A stretch of 46,506 bases of DNA. Origin: Bacteroidales bacterium (GTDB lineage: Bacteria > Bacteroidota > Bacteroidia > Bacteroidales > Muribaculaceae). Made by a program: the position numbers and the translations under genes. A model generated the notes under the pieces. That model searched no databases and was not told the DNA's origin. It saw nothing but the letters and a program-made list of their open reading frames with translations. Shown piece by piece: positions 7,341 through 15,661 of the stretch. The stretch lies in assembly GCA_021205635.1 (NCBI GenBank), contig JAJPXC010000082.1, positions 1 to 46,506 of the forward strand, in the 5' to 3' direction. How positions within the stretch are numbered: position 1 is the stretch's first letter; each line of letters begins with the position of its first letter.

Positions 7341-7366
7341 GCCCTGCCTCCCCGGCGGGGCTTTTT
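7341..7366 (+). terminator. possible intrinsic terminator after the sigma gene
   Basis: GCCCTGCCTCCCCGGCGGGG is followed by CTTTTTT. It can fold as CCCC/GGGG with a GGC loop, or as GCCC/GGGC with a larger loop, directly before a six-T run. The stem is short, so termination may be partial and some readthrough into porT is possible. Confidence 0.5.
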
Positions 7367-7404
7367 TATGCAATAATCGGGGGACGGTTTACGTTATTGT
7401 TGTG

Positions 7405-8127
7405 ATGAATTTGCGCAAATTAGTAATATTAACCATCATAGCAATCACGGGAAGCGTCTTGGCGTGGGGAAGACCCGGCGACAAGGAGCTCAACCGCCCG
7501 TATGCCGACCATCGCGCCTGGCATCTGGGCTTCTCCGTGGGCTTGCACACCCAGGACTTGTCGTTCACCCACAACGGGTTTATGACCGACGACGGCCAGA
7601 CGTGGTACGCCGAGCAGGCCTCGTTTACCCCGGGATTTTGCGTTAACGGCTTGATTGACTTCCGATTGAACGATTATTTCAACGTGCGTTTCTCCCCAGG
7701 ATTGTACTTCGGCGACCGCCCCGTGACGATGATCGACACCTCCAACCCCGACACCCCCAAGGAGAAGCAGAGCCTGAAATCCACCTACGTCGTGCTGCCA
7801 ATCGACCTTAAATTCTCGGGTGCCCGCCTGTGGAACGTCAAGCCCTACGTGTCGGCCGGCGTGATGCCCGCGTTTGACGTGGCCAAGAAACGCCGCGACC
7901 CGATACAGTTGACGTCGTCCGACTTTTACCTGACCGTGGGTTTCGGCCTCGACACCTACCTGCCGTACTTCAAATTCATCCCCGAGATCAAATTCTGCTT
8001 CGGCCTCAAGGACGTGATTCGCCACGACCGTCCCGACCTGGACGACGATCCCGGCATGCAGAAATACACCCAATCCATCACCAAGGCCACGTCGCGCATG
8101 GTGGTGCTCACATTCTACTTTGAATAA
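7405..8127 (+). CDS. porT: PorT, outer-membrane beta-barrel of the type IX secretion system
   Basis: A 240-residue outer-membrane protein required for type IX secretion in Porphyromonas and Flavobacterium (SprT). It has an N-terminal signal peptide (MNLRKLVILTIIAITGSVLA) and then alternating beta-strands. The signature region has LKSTYVVLPIDLKFSGAR, RLWNVKPYVSAGV, a KK-rich loop, DTYLPYFKFIPEIKF and a C-terminal strand ending in VLTFYFE with a terminal aromatic residue. ATG 7405 was chosen because the signal peptide starts there; the longer in-frame start at 7303 overlaps the hairpin and has no peptide-like N-terminus. The stop codon TAA is immediately followed by the porP ATG. In Porphyromonas porT is unlinked to porPKLMN, so this arrangement is tighter than usual. 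Confidence 0.92.
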   Translation: MNLRKLVILTIIAITGSVLAWGRPGDKELNRPYADHRAWHLGFSVGLHTQDLSFTHNGFMTDDGQTWYAEQASFTPGFCVNGLIDFRLNDYFNVRFSPGLYFGDRPVTMIDTSNPDTPKEKQSLKSTYVVLPIDLKFSGARLWNVKPYVSAGVMPAFDVAKKRRDPIQLTSSDFYLTVGFGLDTYLPYFKFIPEIKFCFGLKDVIRHDRPDLDDDPGMQKYTQSITKATSRMVVLTFYFE

Positions 8128-9135
8128 ATGTCCCTGAAAACCCGATATATACTCCCTACTCTGTTGCTCGCCATGTCGTGGCTTCTTCCCCAAGAGGCCA
8201 AGGCGCAGGTCGACGCGCAGCTGTCGCAATACTACGAGATGCCGGCCTATTACAACCCGTCGGCAATCGGCTTGACCGACTACGTGCACATCCGTGGCGG
8301 CGCGCGCCTGCAGTGGGTGGGCGTCGACAACGCTCCGCAGTCGTTCCTCTTGGGCGCCAACATGCCGTTCAAGTTTCTTGGCAAGCGTTTCGGCGTGGGC
8401 CTGATCATGCAACAGGAGAGCATCGGTCTTTACCGAACCCTCGATATAGGGGCTCAGCTGGCTTTCAAGCTGAAACTCTTTGGAGGCCAGCTCTCCACGG
8501 GCTTGCAGTTGGGATTCCTCAACGAGCAGTGGAAAGGTACCGACGTGTACATCCCCGACGATGACGACTACCACGAGAGCGAGGACCCGGCGATCCCCAA
8601 GACCGACATCGGCGGCAACGCTTTCGACATCGGCCTGGGCTTGTGGTACACCCACAAGTATTTCTGGGCGGGCGTGTCGATGACCCACCTCAACTCGCCC
8701 GTGGTGACCATGAGCGGCGAGGGCACCACCTCGTCGAGCACCACCTCGTCGAGCGAGAATCGATATGAATTTCAGGCCGGACGTGTACTTTATTTCATGG
8801 CTGGTAGCAATATTGAGATAAAAAACACGTTATTTGAAGTGATGCCGTCGGTGTTTTACAAGACCGACTTCCAGTTTTGGACCGCCGAGGCCACGGCCCG
8901 CGTGCGTTACAACAAGATGTTCACAATCGGTGTAGGATACCGCTACAAGGACGCCATCATCGCCACCCTGGCCGCCGAGATAAAAGGTTTTTACCTCGGC
9001 TATAGCTACGACTACTCGACATCGGCGATCGGCAAGGTGAGCAGCGGCAGCCATGAAATCATCGCGGGGTACAGCCTCAAGCTCGACCTCTCGGACAAAA
9101 ACAAGAATAAACACAAGAGCATACGCATAATGTAA
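8128..9135 (+). CDS. porP: PorP/SprF-family type IX secretion outer-membrane protein
   Basis: A 335-residue PorP/SprF family beta-barrel with signal peptide (cleavage near EAKAQ), followed by the family hallmark near the mature N-terminus, AQLSQYYEMPAYYNPSAIGL. The rest is a transmembrane barrel with a Ser/Thr-rich loop (GEGTTSSSTTSSSENR, about 202-217) and a late ARVRYNKMFTIGVGYRYKDA segment. PorP is needed for secretion and is proposed to link substrates or the PorK/N ring to the outer membrane. It begins on the base after the porT stop and is followed 1 bp later by porK, so it is clearly operonic. Confidence 0.93.
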   Translation: MSLKTRYILPTLLLAMSWLLPQEAKAQVDAQLSQYYEMPAYYNPSAIGLTDYVHIRGGARLQWVGVDNAPQSFLLGANMPFKFLGKRFGVGLIMQQESIGLYRTLDIGAQLAFKLKLFGGQLSTGLQLGFLNEQWKGTDVYIPDDDDYHESEDPAIPKTDIGGNAFDIGLGLWYTHKYFWAGVSMTHLNSPVVTMSGEGTTSSSTTSSSENRYEFQAGRVLYFMAGSNIEIKNTLFEVMPSVFYKTDFQFWTAEATARVRYNKMFTIGVGYRYKDAIIATLAAEIKGFYLGYSYDYSTSAIGKVSSGSHEIIAGYSLKLDLSDKNKNKHKSIRIM

Positions 9136-9136
9136 T

Positions 9137-10582
9137 ATGAAAAAGACCACTCTTATAGCCCTACCGCTCACCCTCGCGGCCACGTTGACGTCGTGCTTCG
9201 GGGGCAAAGGCTCGTCGGGAGGCGAAGTGACCGGCGTGGGAGGCACCTCCTGGGCCGAGCCTACCCCCTACGGCATGGTGCTGATCGACCGCGGATCCAT
9301 GGAAGTGGGCCCGCAGAAGACCGACTCGGTGTGGAATCTCCCCGCATCGGCTCGCGGCATATCCGTCGACGCCTTCTGGATGGACGAAACCGAAATCACC
9401 AACTCCAAATACAAGCAATTTGTCTTCTGGGTGCGCGACTCGATCATCCGCGAGCGCCTGGCCGACCCGTCATACGGCGGCAACGAGGACTTCAAGATTG
9501 AGGAGGACAAGGACGGCAACCCCGTGAAGCCCCACCTCAACTGGAACAAGGCTATACCCTGGCGCAACCCCAACGAGGACGAGGCGCGTGCTATCGAGAG
9601 CCTATACCGCACCAACCCCATCACCGGAGCGCGCGAGCTCGACCCCGAGCAGCTCAACTATCGCTACGAAATCTACAACCACACGGCCGCGGCTAAGCGC
9701 AAGCATCGCCTCGACCCGCGCCGTCGCGAGTATAACACCGACCGTCCCACCCCCACCGACATTCCTATCATCTCCAAGGATACCGCGTGGATCAACGACG
9801 AGGGCGAGATCATCCGCGAGACCATCACCCGCGGCCTCACCGGCGACTACGATTTCCTCAACACCTACATCGTCAACGTCTACCCCGACACCACGGCGTG
9901 GATCAACGACTTTGACAACGCTTACAACGAGCCTTACACCCGCCTGTACTTCTCCCACGGAGGCTACAGCGACTACCCTGTGGTGGGTGTAAGCTGGGAG
10001 CAGGCCAACGCGTTCGCCAACTGGCGCACCGACTACCTACGCCGCTCGCTGGGCAAGGAGGGCGTATATGTGGAGCCTTACCGCCTGCCCACCGAGGCTG
10101 AGTGGGAGTACGCCGCTCGCGCCGGTGTCAACGAGAACATGTACCCCTGGGAGGGCGACCTGCCCCTGACCGAGGACAAGGGTTGCTTCTACGCCAACTT
10201 CAAACCCCAGGAGGGCAACTACGTCAAGGACGGTCACATTATTACATCGCGCGTAGGCACTTACTCGCCCAACGACTTCGGCCTCTACGACATGGCCGGT
10301 AACGTGAGCGAGTGGACCTCGACGGCTTTCACCGAGAGCGTCGGCAAGTTGACCAACGACCTCAACCCCGAGTATCGATACGACGCCGCCAAGGAGGACC
10401 CCTACAAGATGAAGCGCAAGATCGTGCGCGGTGGCTCGTGGAAGGACGTTGCCCACAACATCCGCTCCGACATACGCATGTGGGAGTACCAGAACGAGCA
10501 GCGCTCCTACATCGGCTTCCGCTGCGTGCGCTCTCAGATCGGCTTCGCCAAGGGTACCAAGGCTAAAGGCTCAAAGAAGTAA
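9137..10582 (+). CDS. porK: GldK/PorK lipoprotein of the type IX secretion ring
   Basis: A 481-residue lipoprotein with lipobox LTSC (Cys 20) after a short signal peptide, then a formylglycine-generating-enzyme-like (SUMF1) fold. Motifs include FWMDETEITNSKYKQFV, VVGVSWEQANAFANWR, YRLPTEAEWEYAARAG, LYDMAGNVSEWT and KIVRGGSWKD, ending IGFRCV. In the type IX system PorK and PorN form a large periplasmic ring attached to the outer membrane; the SUMF1 fold is structural rather than catalytic in this role. The long insertion between the WMDETEITN and VVGVSWEQA blocks (about 120 residues) is normal for GldK. It starts 1 bp after porP ends. Confidence 0.95.
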   Translation: MKKTTLIALPLTLAATLTSCFGGKGSSGGEVTGVGGTSWAEPTPYGMVLIDRGSMEVGPQKTDSVWNLPASARGISVDAFWMDETEITNSKYKQFVFWVRDSIIRERLADPSYGGNEDFKIEEDKDGNPVKPHLNWNKAIPWRNPNEDEARAIESLYRTNPITGARELDPEQLNYRYEIYNHTAAAKRKHRLDPRRREYNTDRPTPTDIPIISKDTAWINDEGEIIRETITRGLTGDYDFLNTYIVNVYPDTTAWINDFDNAYNEPYTRLYFSHGGYSDYPVVGVSWEQANAFANWRTDYLRRSLGKEGVYVEPYRLPTEAEWEYAARAGVNENMYPWEGDLPLTEDKGCFYANFKPQEGNYVKDGHIITSRVGTYSPNDFGLYDMAGNVSEWTSTAFTESVGKLTNDLNPEYRYDAAKEDPYKMKRKIVRGGSWKDVAHNIRSDIRMWEYQNEQRSYIGFRCVRSQIGFAKGTKAKGSKK

Positions 10583-10595
10583 GTGTTAAGTTTTA

Positions 10596-10609
10596 GTGAT
10601 TAGTGATTA
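10596..10609. repeat. tandem heptamer GTGATTA, 2 copies
   Basis: Two perfect copies of GTGATTA in the 33-bp porK-porL gap, ending 6 bp before the porL start codon. Short, but it has the same period and position as the longer heptamer tracts elsewhere. Confidence 0.75.
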
Positions 10610-10615
10610 AGTACA

Positions 10616-11596
10616 ATGGGCAAAATCAAGAAATACAAAAATATAATCGAGAAATTTCTCTCGGGCGAGAGCGGCCAACGCTTCTTCAACTTCGCCTACT
10701 CGATCGGCGCCGCCATCGTGATCTGGGGCGCGCTGTTCAAGATCCTCCACCTGCCGGGCGGCTCCACGCTGCTGTCGATCGGTATGGGTACCGAGGTGTT
10801 GATGTTTATCCTCACGGCCTTCGACCGTCCCCCAAAGGAGTACCATTGGGAAGAGGTGTTCCCCGTGCTTCACTCCCAGAATCCTGAGGACCGTCCCGAC
10901 TTCCAAGGTGGTGGCGGCATCATCATCGGGGGCACCGGTGGTGGCTCTGGCGTTAACGGCAAGCTGCCCCAAGTGTCGGCCGCCGAGGCCAAGCACGCCG
11001 TGGGGCTACCCCAGGGCATAGACCTGAGCGAGGACGACACCAAGAGCCTCTCGGAGAGCATCGCTAAGATGGCCGCCGCCTCCGACCAGCTCGCCCGCAT
11101 GGCCGAGCTCACCGAGGCTACCCAGCGCTACCTCGACCAGATGGGCGCTATCGCCACCGAGATGGACCGCCTGCGCTCCACCACCGAGAGCCTCAACCAG
11201 GTGAGCGACGTGCTCCTGCAGAGCTACCGCGCCATCACCGAGAACTCGGAGAACATCACCCGCTCCTCCACCGGCTACGTCGAGCAGATGCAGGACCTCA
11301 ACCGCAACATCGGCGGCTTGAACACCATCTACGAGATCCAGCTCAAGAGCGTGTCGTCGCAGCTCGACTCGATCGACCGCGTCAACCGCGGCATCAAGGA
11401 TATCCGCGACATGTACGAGAAGAGCGCTTCGCAGAGCCAGCGCTACTGCGAGGAGACCGAGCGCATGGCCCGCTACATGCAGCAGCTCAACTCGGTATAT
11501 GAGAAGATGATCACCGCCATGACCATCAACATGTACCGCCCCGGCGCCATGATGGGAGCCGAGATGCCGCAGGCAGCTGAGGCGCAGAAGGTTTAA
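10616..11596 (+). CDS. porL: GldL/PorL inner-membrane motor protein
   Basis: A 326-residue cytoplasmic-membrane protein that with PorM forms the proton-driven motor of type IX secretion and gliding. Two membrane spans lie at about residues 25-43 and 51-69, separated by the short loop KILHLPGGS. The second span carries an acidic residue (E60), in the region where family members need a glutamate for proton coupling. A long, largely helical cytoplasmic region follows (about 120-310), with a Gly-rich linker (GGGGIIIGGTGGGSG). The gap to porM contains two different repeat families rather than a promoter I can recognise. Confidence 0.94.
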   Translation: MGKIKKYKNIIEKFLSGESGQRFFNFAYSIGAAIVIWGALFKILHLPGGSTLLSIGMGTEVLMFILTAFDRPPKEYHWEEVFPVLHSQNPEDRPDFQGGGGIIIGGTGGGSGVNGKLPQVSAAEAKHAVGLPQGIDLSEDDTKSLSESIAKMAAASDQLARMAELTEATQRYLDQMGAIATEMDRLRSTTESLNQVSDVLLQSYRAITENSENITRSSTGYVEQMQDLNRNIGGLNTIYEIQLKSVSSQLDSIDRVNRGIKDIRDMYEKSASQSQRYCEETERMARYMQQLNSVYEKMITAMTINMYRPGAMMGAEMPQAAEAQKV

Positions 11597-11598
11597 AG

Positions 11599-11644
11599 TT
11601 TCTAGTTTCTAGTTTCTAGTTTCTAGTTTCTTTCTAGTTTCTAG
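11599..11644. repeat. tandem heptamer TTTCTAG, 6 copies
   Basis: Four perfect copies (11599-11626), a partial TTTC, then two more copies (11631-11644), starting within 3 bp of the porL stop codon. They are followed by short TTTAAGG/TTTAAAG units, so two heptamer families are stacked here. Confidence 0.93.
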
Positions 11645-11681
11645 TTGAAAGTTTAAGGTTTAAAGTTAATAGCTAATAATT

Positions 11682-11709
11682 GTGCACTGTGCACTATGCA
11701 TTGTGCACT
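11682..11709. repeat. GTGCAC near-palindrome element, copy 3
   Basis: GTGCACT, then GTGCACTATGCATTGTGCAC, identical in its 20-bp core to the copy after the sigma gene. It ends 12 bp before the porM ATG and could form a hairpin within the porL-porM message. Confidence 0.9.
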
Positions 11710-11721
11710 CCGATAAGAAGA

Positions 11722-13287
11722 ATGGGAAGCAACACTACAAGGCTGTCACCACGTCAGAAGATGATCAACCTGATGTACATCGTTCTGACCGCCATGCTTG
11801 CGTTGAACGTGTCGAGCGACGTGCTCGACGGTTTCTCGCAGGTGGACGACGGCTTGAACCGCTCCAATAAGAATGTGGCTCAGCGTAACGACGCGCTGCT
11901 GGCCTCCCTGCAGGCTTTCGCCGACCAGAACCCCGACAAGGGTCTGCCCTGGTACGAGAAGGCCAAGGAGGTGCGCCGCGTCACCGACGAGCTGTACCAT
12001 AGCATCGACTCGCTCAAGGGCGAGATCGTGCGACAGGCCGACGGCGCCAAGGGCAACATCAACGATATCCTCAACCGCGAGGATCTCGAGGCCGCCGCCG
12101 TGATCATGCTCAATCCGGCCAACCCCAAGGGCGCCCTGCTGCGTCACAACATCGACAGCTACCGCGCCTACATCGCCTCGCTGATGACCGACTCGGTGAA
12201 GCGTGCCTCGGTCGAGCAAGCCCTGTCGACGGCCCCCGTGCGCCGCAAAGGCGTGCTCGGTGCCCAGTCGTGGGAAGAGTCGAAGTTTGACAACCAGCCC
12301 GTCGTGGCCGCCATCACCCTGCTAAGCAAATTGCAAAACGACATACGCTACGCCGAGGGCGAGGCCCTGGCCACCCTTCTGGCCAACGTTGACGCCGGCG
12401 ACGTGCGCGTCAACGAGTTGAACGCCTTCGTGATCCCCCAGAGCCGCATGGTGATGCGCGGCAGCAAATACTCGGCCAACATCGTCCTCGCCGCTGTCGA
12501 CACCACCCAGCGGCCTATCGTCTACGTCAACGGCAACCGCTTGGCCAACGACTTGGGTATTTATGAATTGGTAACAGGCGCTACCGGCACCTTCGATTAT
12601 AAAGGTTACTTGGAGGTGCCCCACGGCGACGGCACCGTCACCCGTCACGACTTCTCGTCGAGCTACACCGTTATCGAGCCTACCGCCACCGTGTCGGCAA
12701 CGATGATGAACGTGCTCTACGCCGGTATCGACAACCCCATCTCGATCTCGGTGCCCGGCGTGGCCATGAACAACGTGTCGGCCACGATGACCAACGGCAC
12801 CCTCACGCGCAACGGCGACCACTGGGTGGCCCATCCCTCCAAGGTGGGCGCCGAGGCTGTTATCACCGTTACCGCCAATATGGACGGGCGCCAGCAAACG
12901 GTAGCCACCACCGCTTTCCGCGTGCGCAAATTGCCCGATCCCACCCCTTATCTCCCCTACAAGGACGACAAGGGCAACACCGACCGCTACAAGGGAGGCA
13001 AGCCTATCTCCAAGACCCTGCTGATGGCCACCCCCGGCATCGAGGCCGCAATCGACGACGACCTGCTGAACATCAAGTTCAAGGTGTTGTCGTTCGAGAC
13101 CGTGTTCTTCGACTCCATGGGCAACGCCATTCCCGAGGTGTCGAACGGCGACCAGTTCTCCCAGCGTCAAAAGGATTCGTTCCGTCGCCTCTCGCGCGGC
13201 AAGCGATTCTATATCTCCCGCGTGAAAGCGGTTGGCCCCGACGGCATCACCCGCGACCTCGCTCCTCTTGAAGTAATCGTCAACTAA
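11722..13287 (+). CDS. porM: GldM/PorM motor/stator protein
   Basis: A 521-residue bitopic protein. It has a short cytoplasmic tail (MGSNTTRLSPRQ), one membrane span at about 13-32 (MINLMYIVLTAMLALNVSS) and a long periplasmic region made of the four GldM domains, including a helical D1 (about 40-220) and beta-rich later domains ending IVN. It pairs with PorL to transmit proton-motive-force energy across the periplasm to the PorK/N ring. ATG 11722 was chosen because the conserved N-terminus MG(S/N)...RQKMINLMYIVL starts there; the upstream in-frame ATG at 11680 lies inside the GTGCAC repeat. It is followed 21 bp later by porN. Confidence 0.94.
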   Translation: MGSNTTRLSPRQKMINLMYIVLTAMLALNVSSDVLDGFSQVDDGLNRSNKNVAQRNDALLASLQAFADQNPDKGLPWYEKAKEVRRVTDELYHSIDSLKGEIVRQADGAKGNINDILNREDLEAAAVIMLNPANPKGALLRHNIDSYRAYIASLMTDSVKRASVEQALSTAPVRRKGVLGAQSWEESKFDNQPVVAAITLLSKLQNDIRYAEGEALATLLANVDAGDVRVNELNAFVIPQSRMVMRGSKYSANIVLAAVDTTQRPIVYVNGNRLANDLGIYELVTGATGTFDYKGYLEVPHGDGTVTRHDFSSSYTVIEPTATVSATMMNVLYAGIDNPISISVPGVAMNNVSATMTNGTLTRNGDHWVAHPSKVGAEAVITVTANMDGRQQTVATTAFRVRKLPDPTPYLPYKDDKGNTDRYKGGKPISKTLLMATPGIEAAIDDDLLNIKFKVLSFETVFFDSMGNAIPEVSNGDQFSQRQKDSFRRLSRGKRFYISRVKAVGPDGITRDLAPLEVIVN

Positions 13288-13308
13288 TCCACGACAATAT
13301 ACCCAGCT

Positions 13309-14448
13309 ATGAAAGCTATCTCAAAATACATCCTGGCCGCACTGGCCATCACAGCCCTTCAGGCGGCTCCCGAGGCCGCGGCGCAGACCACCGACGGCTC
13401 GCAGTCGTCGTCGGTGTCGCGTCGCTCAGGCAGCGACCGCCGCTCCAAGGACAAGGACAAAACGGGCAACCCCGAGATCACCCAGCGCATGGAATCGTTC
13501 TACGAGGACACCCCCACCTCGGAGGCCGACCTCCAGTGGATGCGCGTGATCTATCGCCAACTCGACCTTAATGACGACCAAAACGCGCCACTCTACTTCC
13601 CCGAGGAGCCGATCGAGGGGCAGGAGAACCTGTTCCGCATCATCATGCGCCTGCTGGCTAACAACCAGGTGCCCGCTTACGAGTACCTCGACGGCCGCGA
13701 GATCTTCACACCCGAGTACCAGATCAAGGTGCGCGACATGCTCGACCGTTTCCACGTGTTGTATACTCCCGCCAAAGGCTCCACCGAGAAGAATCCCAAA
13801 TTCGTGATCGAAGAGGCCGACGTGCCCGCCAACGAGGTGCTGAGCTACTACGTGCTAGAGCGCTGGGAATTTGACTCGCGCACCAACCGCATGAAGACCC
13901 GCGTCGAGGCTATCTGCCCCGTGTTGCACCGCTCGGGCGACTTCGGCGGCGAGGCCGTGAAGTACCCCATGTTCTGGATCAAGATGGACGCCCTGCGCCC
14001 TTATCTTGCCCAGCAGTATATCTTCACCTCCGACGACAACAACCTGGCCACGGCCACCTACGACGACTACTTCGCGATGAACATGTACAAAGGCGACATA
14101 TACAAGACCCGCAACCTCAAGAACAAGTCGATGATGCAGCTCTACCCCGATCCGGACGACCTCAAGCGCGCTCAGGATTCGATCCAGAACCGTCTTGACT
14201 CGTTCGAGAAGAAACTGTGGGTACCCGACCGCGAGGAAATCATCGCAGCTCGTGAGGCCCGCGAGGCCGCTGCCGCTGGAGACACCCTCTCGATTGCCTC
14301 CCGTGACGAAGCCGCAGCCGAGAAGACCGTCAAGAACACCCGCTCATCCCGCGCCAAGAAGAAATCCACGCCCAAGAAGAGCACAGTGAAGGAGTCGAAG
14401 GCCTCCTCATCCTCCAGCGCCGTTAGATCGGTAAGGCGCCGCAAATAA
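13309..14448 (+). CDS. porN: GldN/PorN periplasmic ring protein with basic Ser/Lys tail
   Basis: A 379-residue periplasmic partner of PorK. It has a signal peptide (cleavage near EAAAQ), a Ser/Arg-rich low-complexity linker (about 28-60) and the GldN domain (about 65-300), with WMRVIYRQLDLNDDQNAPLYFP, FRIIMRLLANNQVPAYEYLDG and YPMFWIKMDALRPYLAQQYI. The last 45 residues are a Lys/Ser/Arg-rich tail (AKKKSTPKKSTVKES and SVRRRK), longer and more basic than I would expect for GldN. It is the last gene of the porTPKLMN run and is followed by two REP-like elements rather than a clear terminator. Confidence 0.93.
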   Translation: MKAISKYILAALAITALQAAPEAAAQTTDGSQSSSVSRRSGSDRRSKDKDKTGNPEITQRMESFYEDTPTSEADLQWMRVIYRQLDLNDDQNAPLYFPEEPIEGQENLFRIIMRLLANNQVPAYEYLDGREIFTPEYQIKVRDMLDRFHVLYTPAKGSTEKNPKFVIEEADVPANEVLSYYVLERWEFDSRTNRMKTRVEAICPVLHRSGDFGGEAVKYPMFWIKMDALRPYLAQQYIFTSDDNNLATATYDDYFAMNMYKGDIYKTRNLKNKSMMQLYPDPDDLKRAQDSIQNRLDSFEKKLWVPDREEIIAAREAREAAAAGDTLSIASRDEAAAEKTVKNTRSSRAKKKSTPKKSTVKESKASSSSSAVRSVRRRK

Positions 14449-14455
14449 AAGGATA

Positions 14456-14538
14456 GACGGCCGCGCAGCCTAGGGGGGCCGGCCTTGGACGGCCTAAAAG
14501 ACGGCCGCGCAGCCTAGGGGGGCCGGCCTTGGACGGCC
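14456..14538. repeat. REP-like element, family A, two tandem 39-bp copies
   Basis: Two identical 39-bp units at 14456-14494 and 14500-14538, separated by five bases (TAAAA). Each starts GACGGCCGCGCAGCC, contains CCTAGG and ends GGCCTTGGACGGCC. Within each, GGCCG/CGGCC can pair around the 8-nt loop GCCTTGGA. A third, shorter copy is at 742-772. The array begins 8 bp after the porN stop codon and sits between convergent genes. Confidence 0.95.
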
Positions 14539-14562
14539 GTAGCCAATTACGGAGGACGCAAG

Positions 14563-15555
14563 CTATAGCTCAGGCCTAAAGAAGCCGCGTTGCCCCATCC
14601 TGCTAAGCGCCAGCGCGGGCACGCCCATCGTAGTACGCCAGTTGATCTCCACACAAGGGTGAATCGCCCGCATGCCATCCTCCCAGCGGTGCACCATCAT
14701 ATCGACACCAATGATACCCCTATAATCGGCCCGAATCGCTTCCAAAGCTTTTCGGGCCGCCTCTTTTACCCACTCCAGTTCACGGGGGGTCACGTAAGAG
14801 GCGATCTCGGCTTCAAGTTCCTCCACAGGAGCTATCTTCCCACCGCGATACACGCCGTTCTCAGTCACGAACAGCGACGGTCCCATGTATTCCACTCCCG
14901 CGTCGGTCGACCGGTAGAGCTGAGCGAAATCCAGCACCTTGTCCAATCGCGCCTCGATCATCACCGAGCCTTGTCGGTTGATAATCCCCTCGGCCTTCCG
15001 CTGGAGCTCTTCCCATGACATCGTTGTGGAATCCAGTATTCCCCTACCCGCCGTCGACCACGGAGCCTTGACAACCTTTGGGGCCGGAGTGTAAAACGGA
15101 AAGAATCTTTCCTCGCGGGGCAAGAGCGGTAAAGGACGGTTCTGGAACCATTCCTCAGTTGACCCCCATTTGTAAATTAGTCGCAAAAAGGGTTCAGTTG
15201 TACGGCGATGGCTTAGTTGACGCCAGTTGTATAGTTGCTCATCGGTGGGGAGGATTGCCTCGGGAGCACCCATGCGACGCAATTGCTTCCAAGCGGCTAG
15301 CGACCATCCCCATGGCTCGATGCGGTCAATACCTTCCCACGACCCATCCCATTGGCGACCCTTCAAGGGCAGCTTTGCCACCCAATCGGGCATTTCCCCC
15401 TCGAAGGCAACCACTTCCCCCTCCTGAGCCCATAGCATCGGCAACCACGCCATATTGCGCGCAAGCTCTTGCCCGACCTTCGGCGGCGTGTAATTCGCCC
15501 CGCCAAAAGCCAGCGCCAAATCATTCCACGGATTAAACCAATGCAGCACTCCCAT
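14563..15555 (-). CDS. ATP-grasp-like protein of unknown function
   Basis: A 330-residue protein without signal peptide or membrane segments. The central part PKVVKAPWSTAGRGILDS (about 160-177) resembles the ATP-grasp lysine and flexible Gly-rich loop. The C-terminal GIIGVDMMVH followed by IHPCVEINWRTTMG (about 305-318) resembles the metal-binding ExN strand of ATP-grasp enzymes, so a carboxylate-amine or -thiol ligase activity is plausible. The N-terminus (MGVLHWFNPWNDLALAFG) is distinctive. No substrate can be inferred from the neighbours. A -7 box lies only 7 bp before the ATG. Confidence 0.6.
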   Translation of the reverse strand: MGVLHWFNPWNDLALAFGGANYTPPKVGQELARNMAWLPMLWAQEGEVVAFEGEMPDWVAKLPLKGRQWDGSWEGIDRIEPWGWSLAAWKQLRRMGAPEAILPTDEQLYNWRQLSHRRTTEPFLRLIYKWGSTEEWFQNRPLPLLPREERFFPFYTPAPKVVKAPWSTAGRGILDSTTMSWEELQRKAEGIINRQGSVMIEARLDKVLDFAQLYRSTDAGVEYMGPSLFVTENGVYRGGKIAPVEELEAEIASYVTPRELEWVKEAARKALEAIRADYRGIIGVDMMVHRWEDGMRAIHPCVEINWRTTMGVPALALSRMGQRGFFRPEL

Positions 15556-15562
15556 AACGTCG

Positions 15563-15570
15563 CGAAGTTA
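15563..15570 (-). promoter_or_regulatory. -7 box TAACTTCG, 7 bp from the start codon
   Basis: Minus strand TAACTTCG, followed by CGACGTT and then ATG. With the usual spacing between -7 box and transcription start, the message would begin at or next to the start codon. It diverges from the similarly placed promoter at 15647-15654. Confidence 0.45.
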
Positions 15571-15646
15571 ACACTTGATTTTGAAAAAATTGTGCTAAGA
15601 TATTTTAAAGTGGCGGGGAGGCGTGGGTGGTTACGGAAATTTGGTG

Positions 15647-15654
15647 TAACTTTG
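15647..15654 (+). promoter_or_regulatory. -7 box TAACTTTG, 7 bp from the start codon
   Basis: Exact TAnnTTTG match followed by CGGGATA and then the ATG at 15662, predicting a leaderless or nearly leaderless mRNA for the DHH phosphoesterase gene. There is no clear -33 TTTG. Confidence 0.6.
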
Positions 15655-15661
15655 CGGGATA

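Noticed and set aside
7303..7404. Longer N-terminus for PorT
   Set aside because: The extra 34 residues are encoded by the GTGCAC repeat and the terminator-like hairpin, and would precede an otherwise normal signal peptide.
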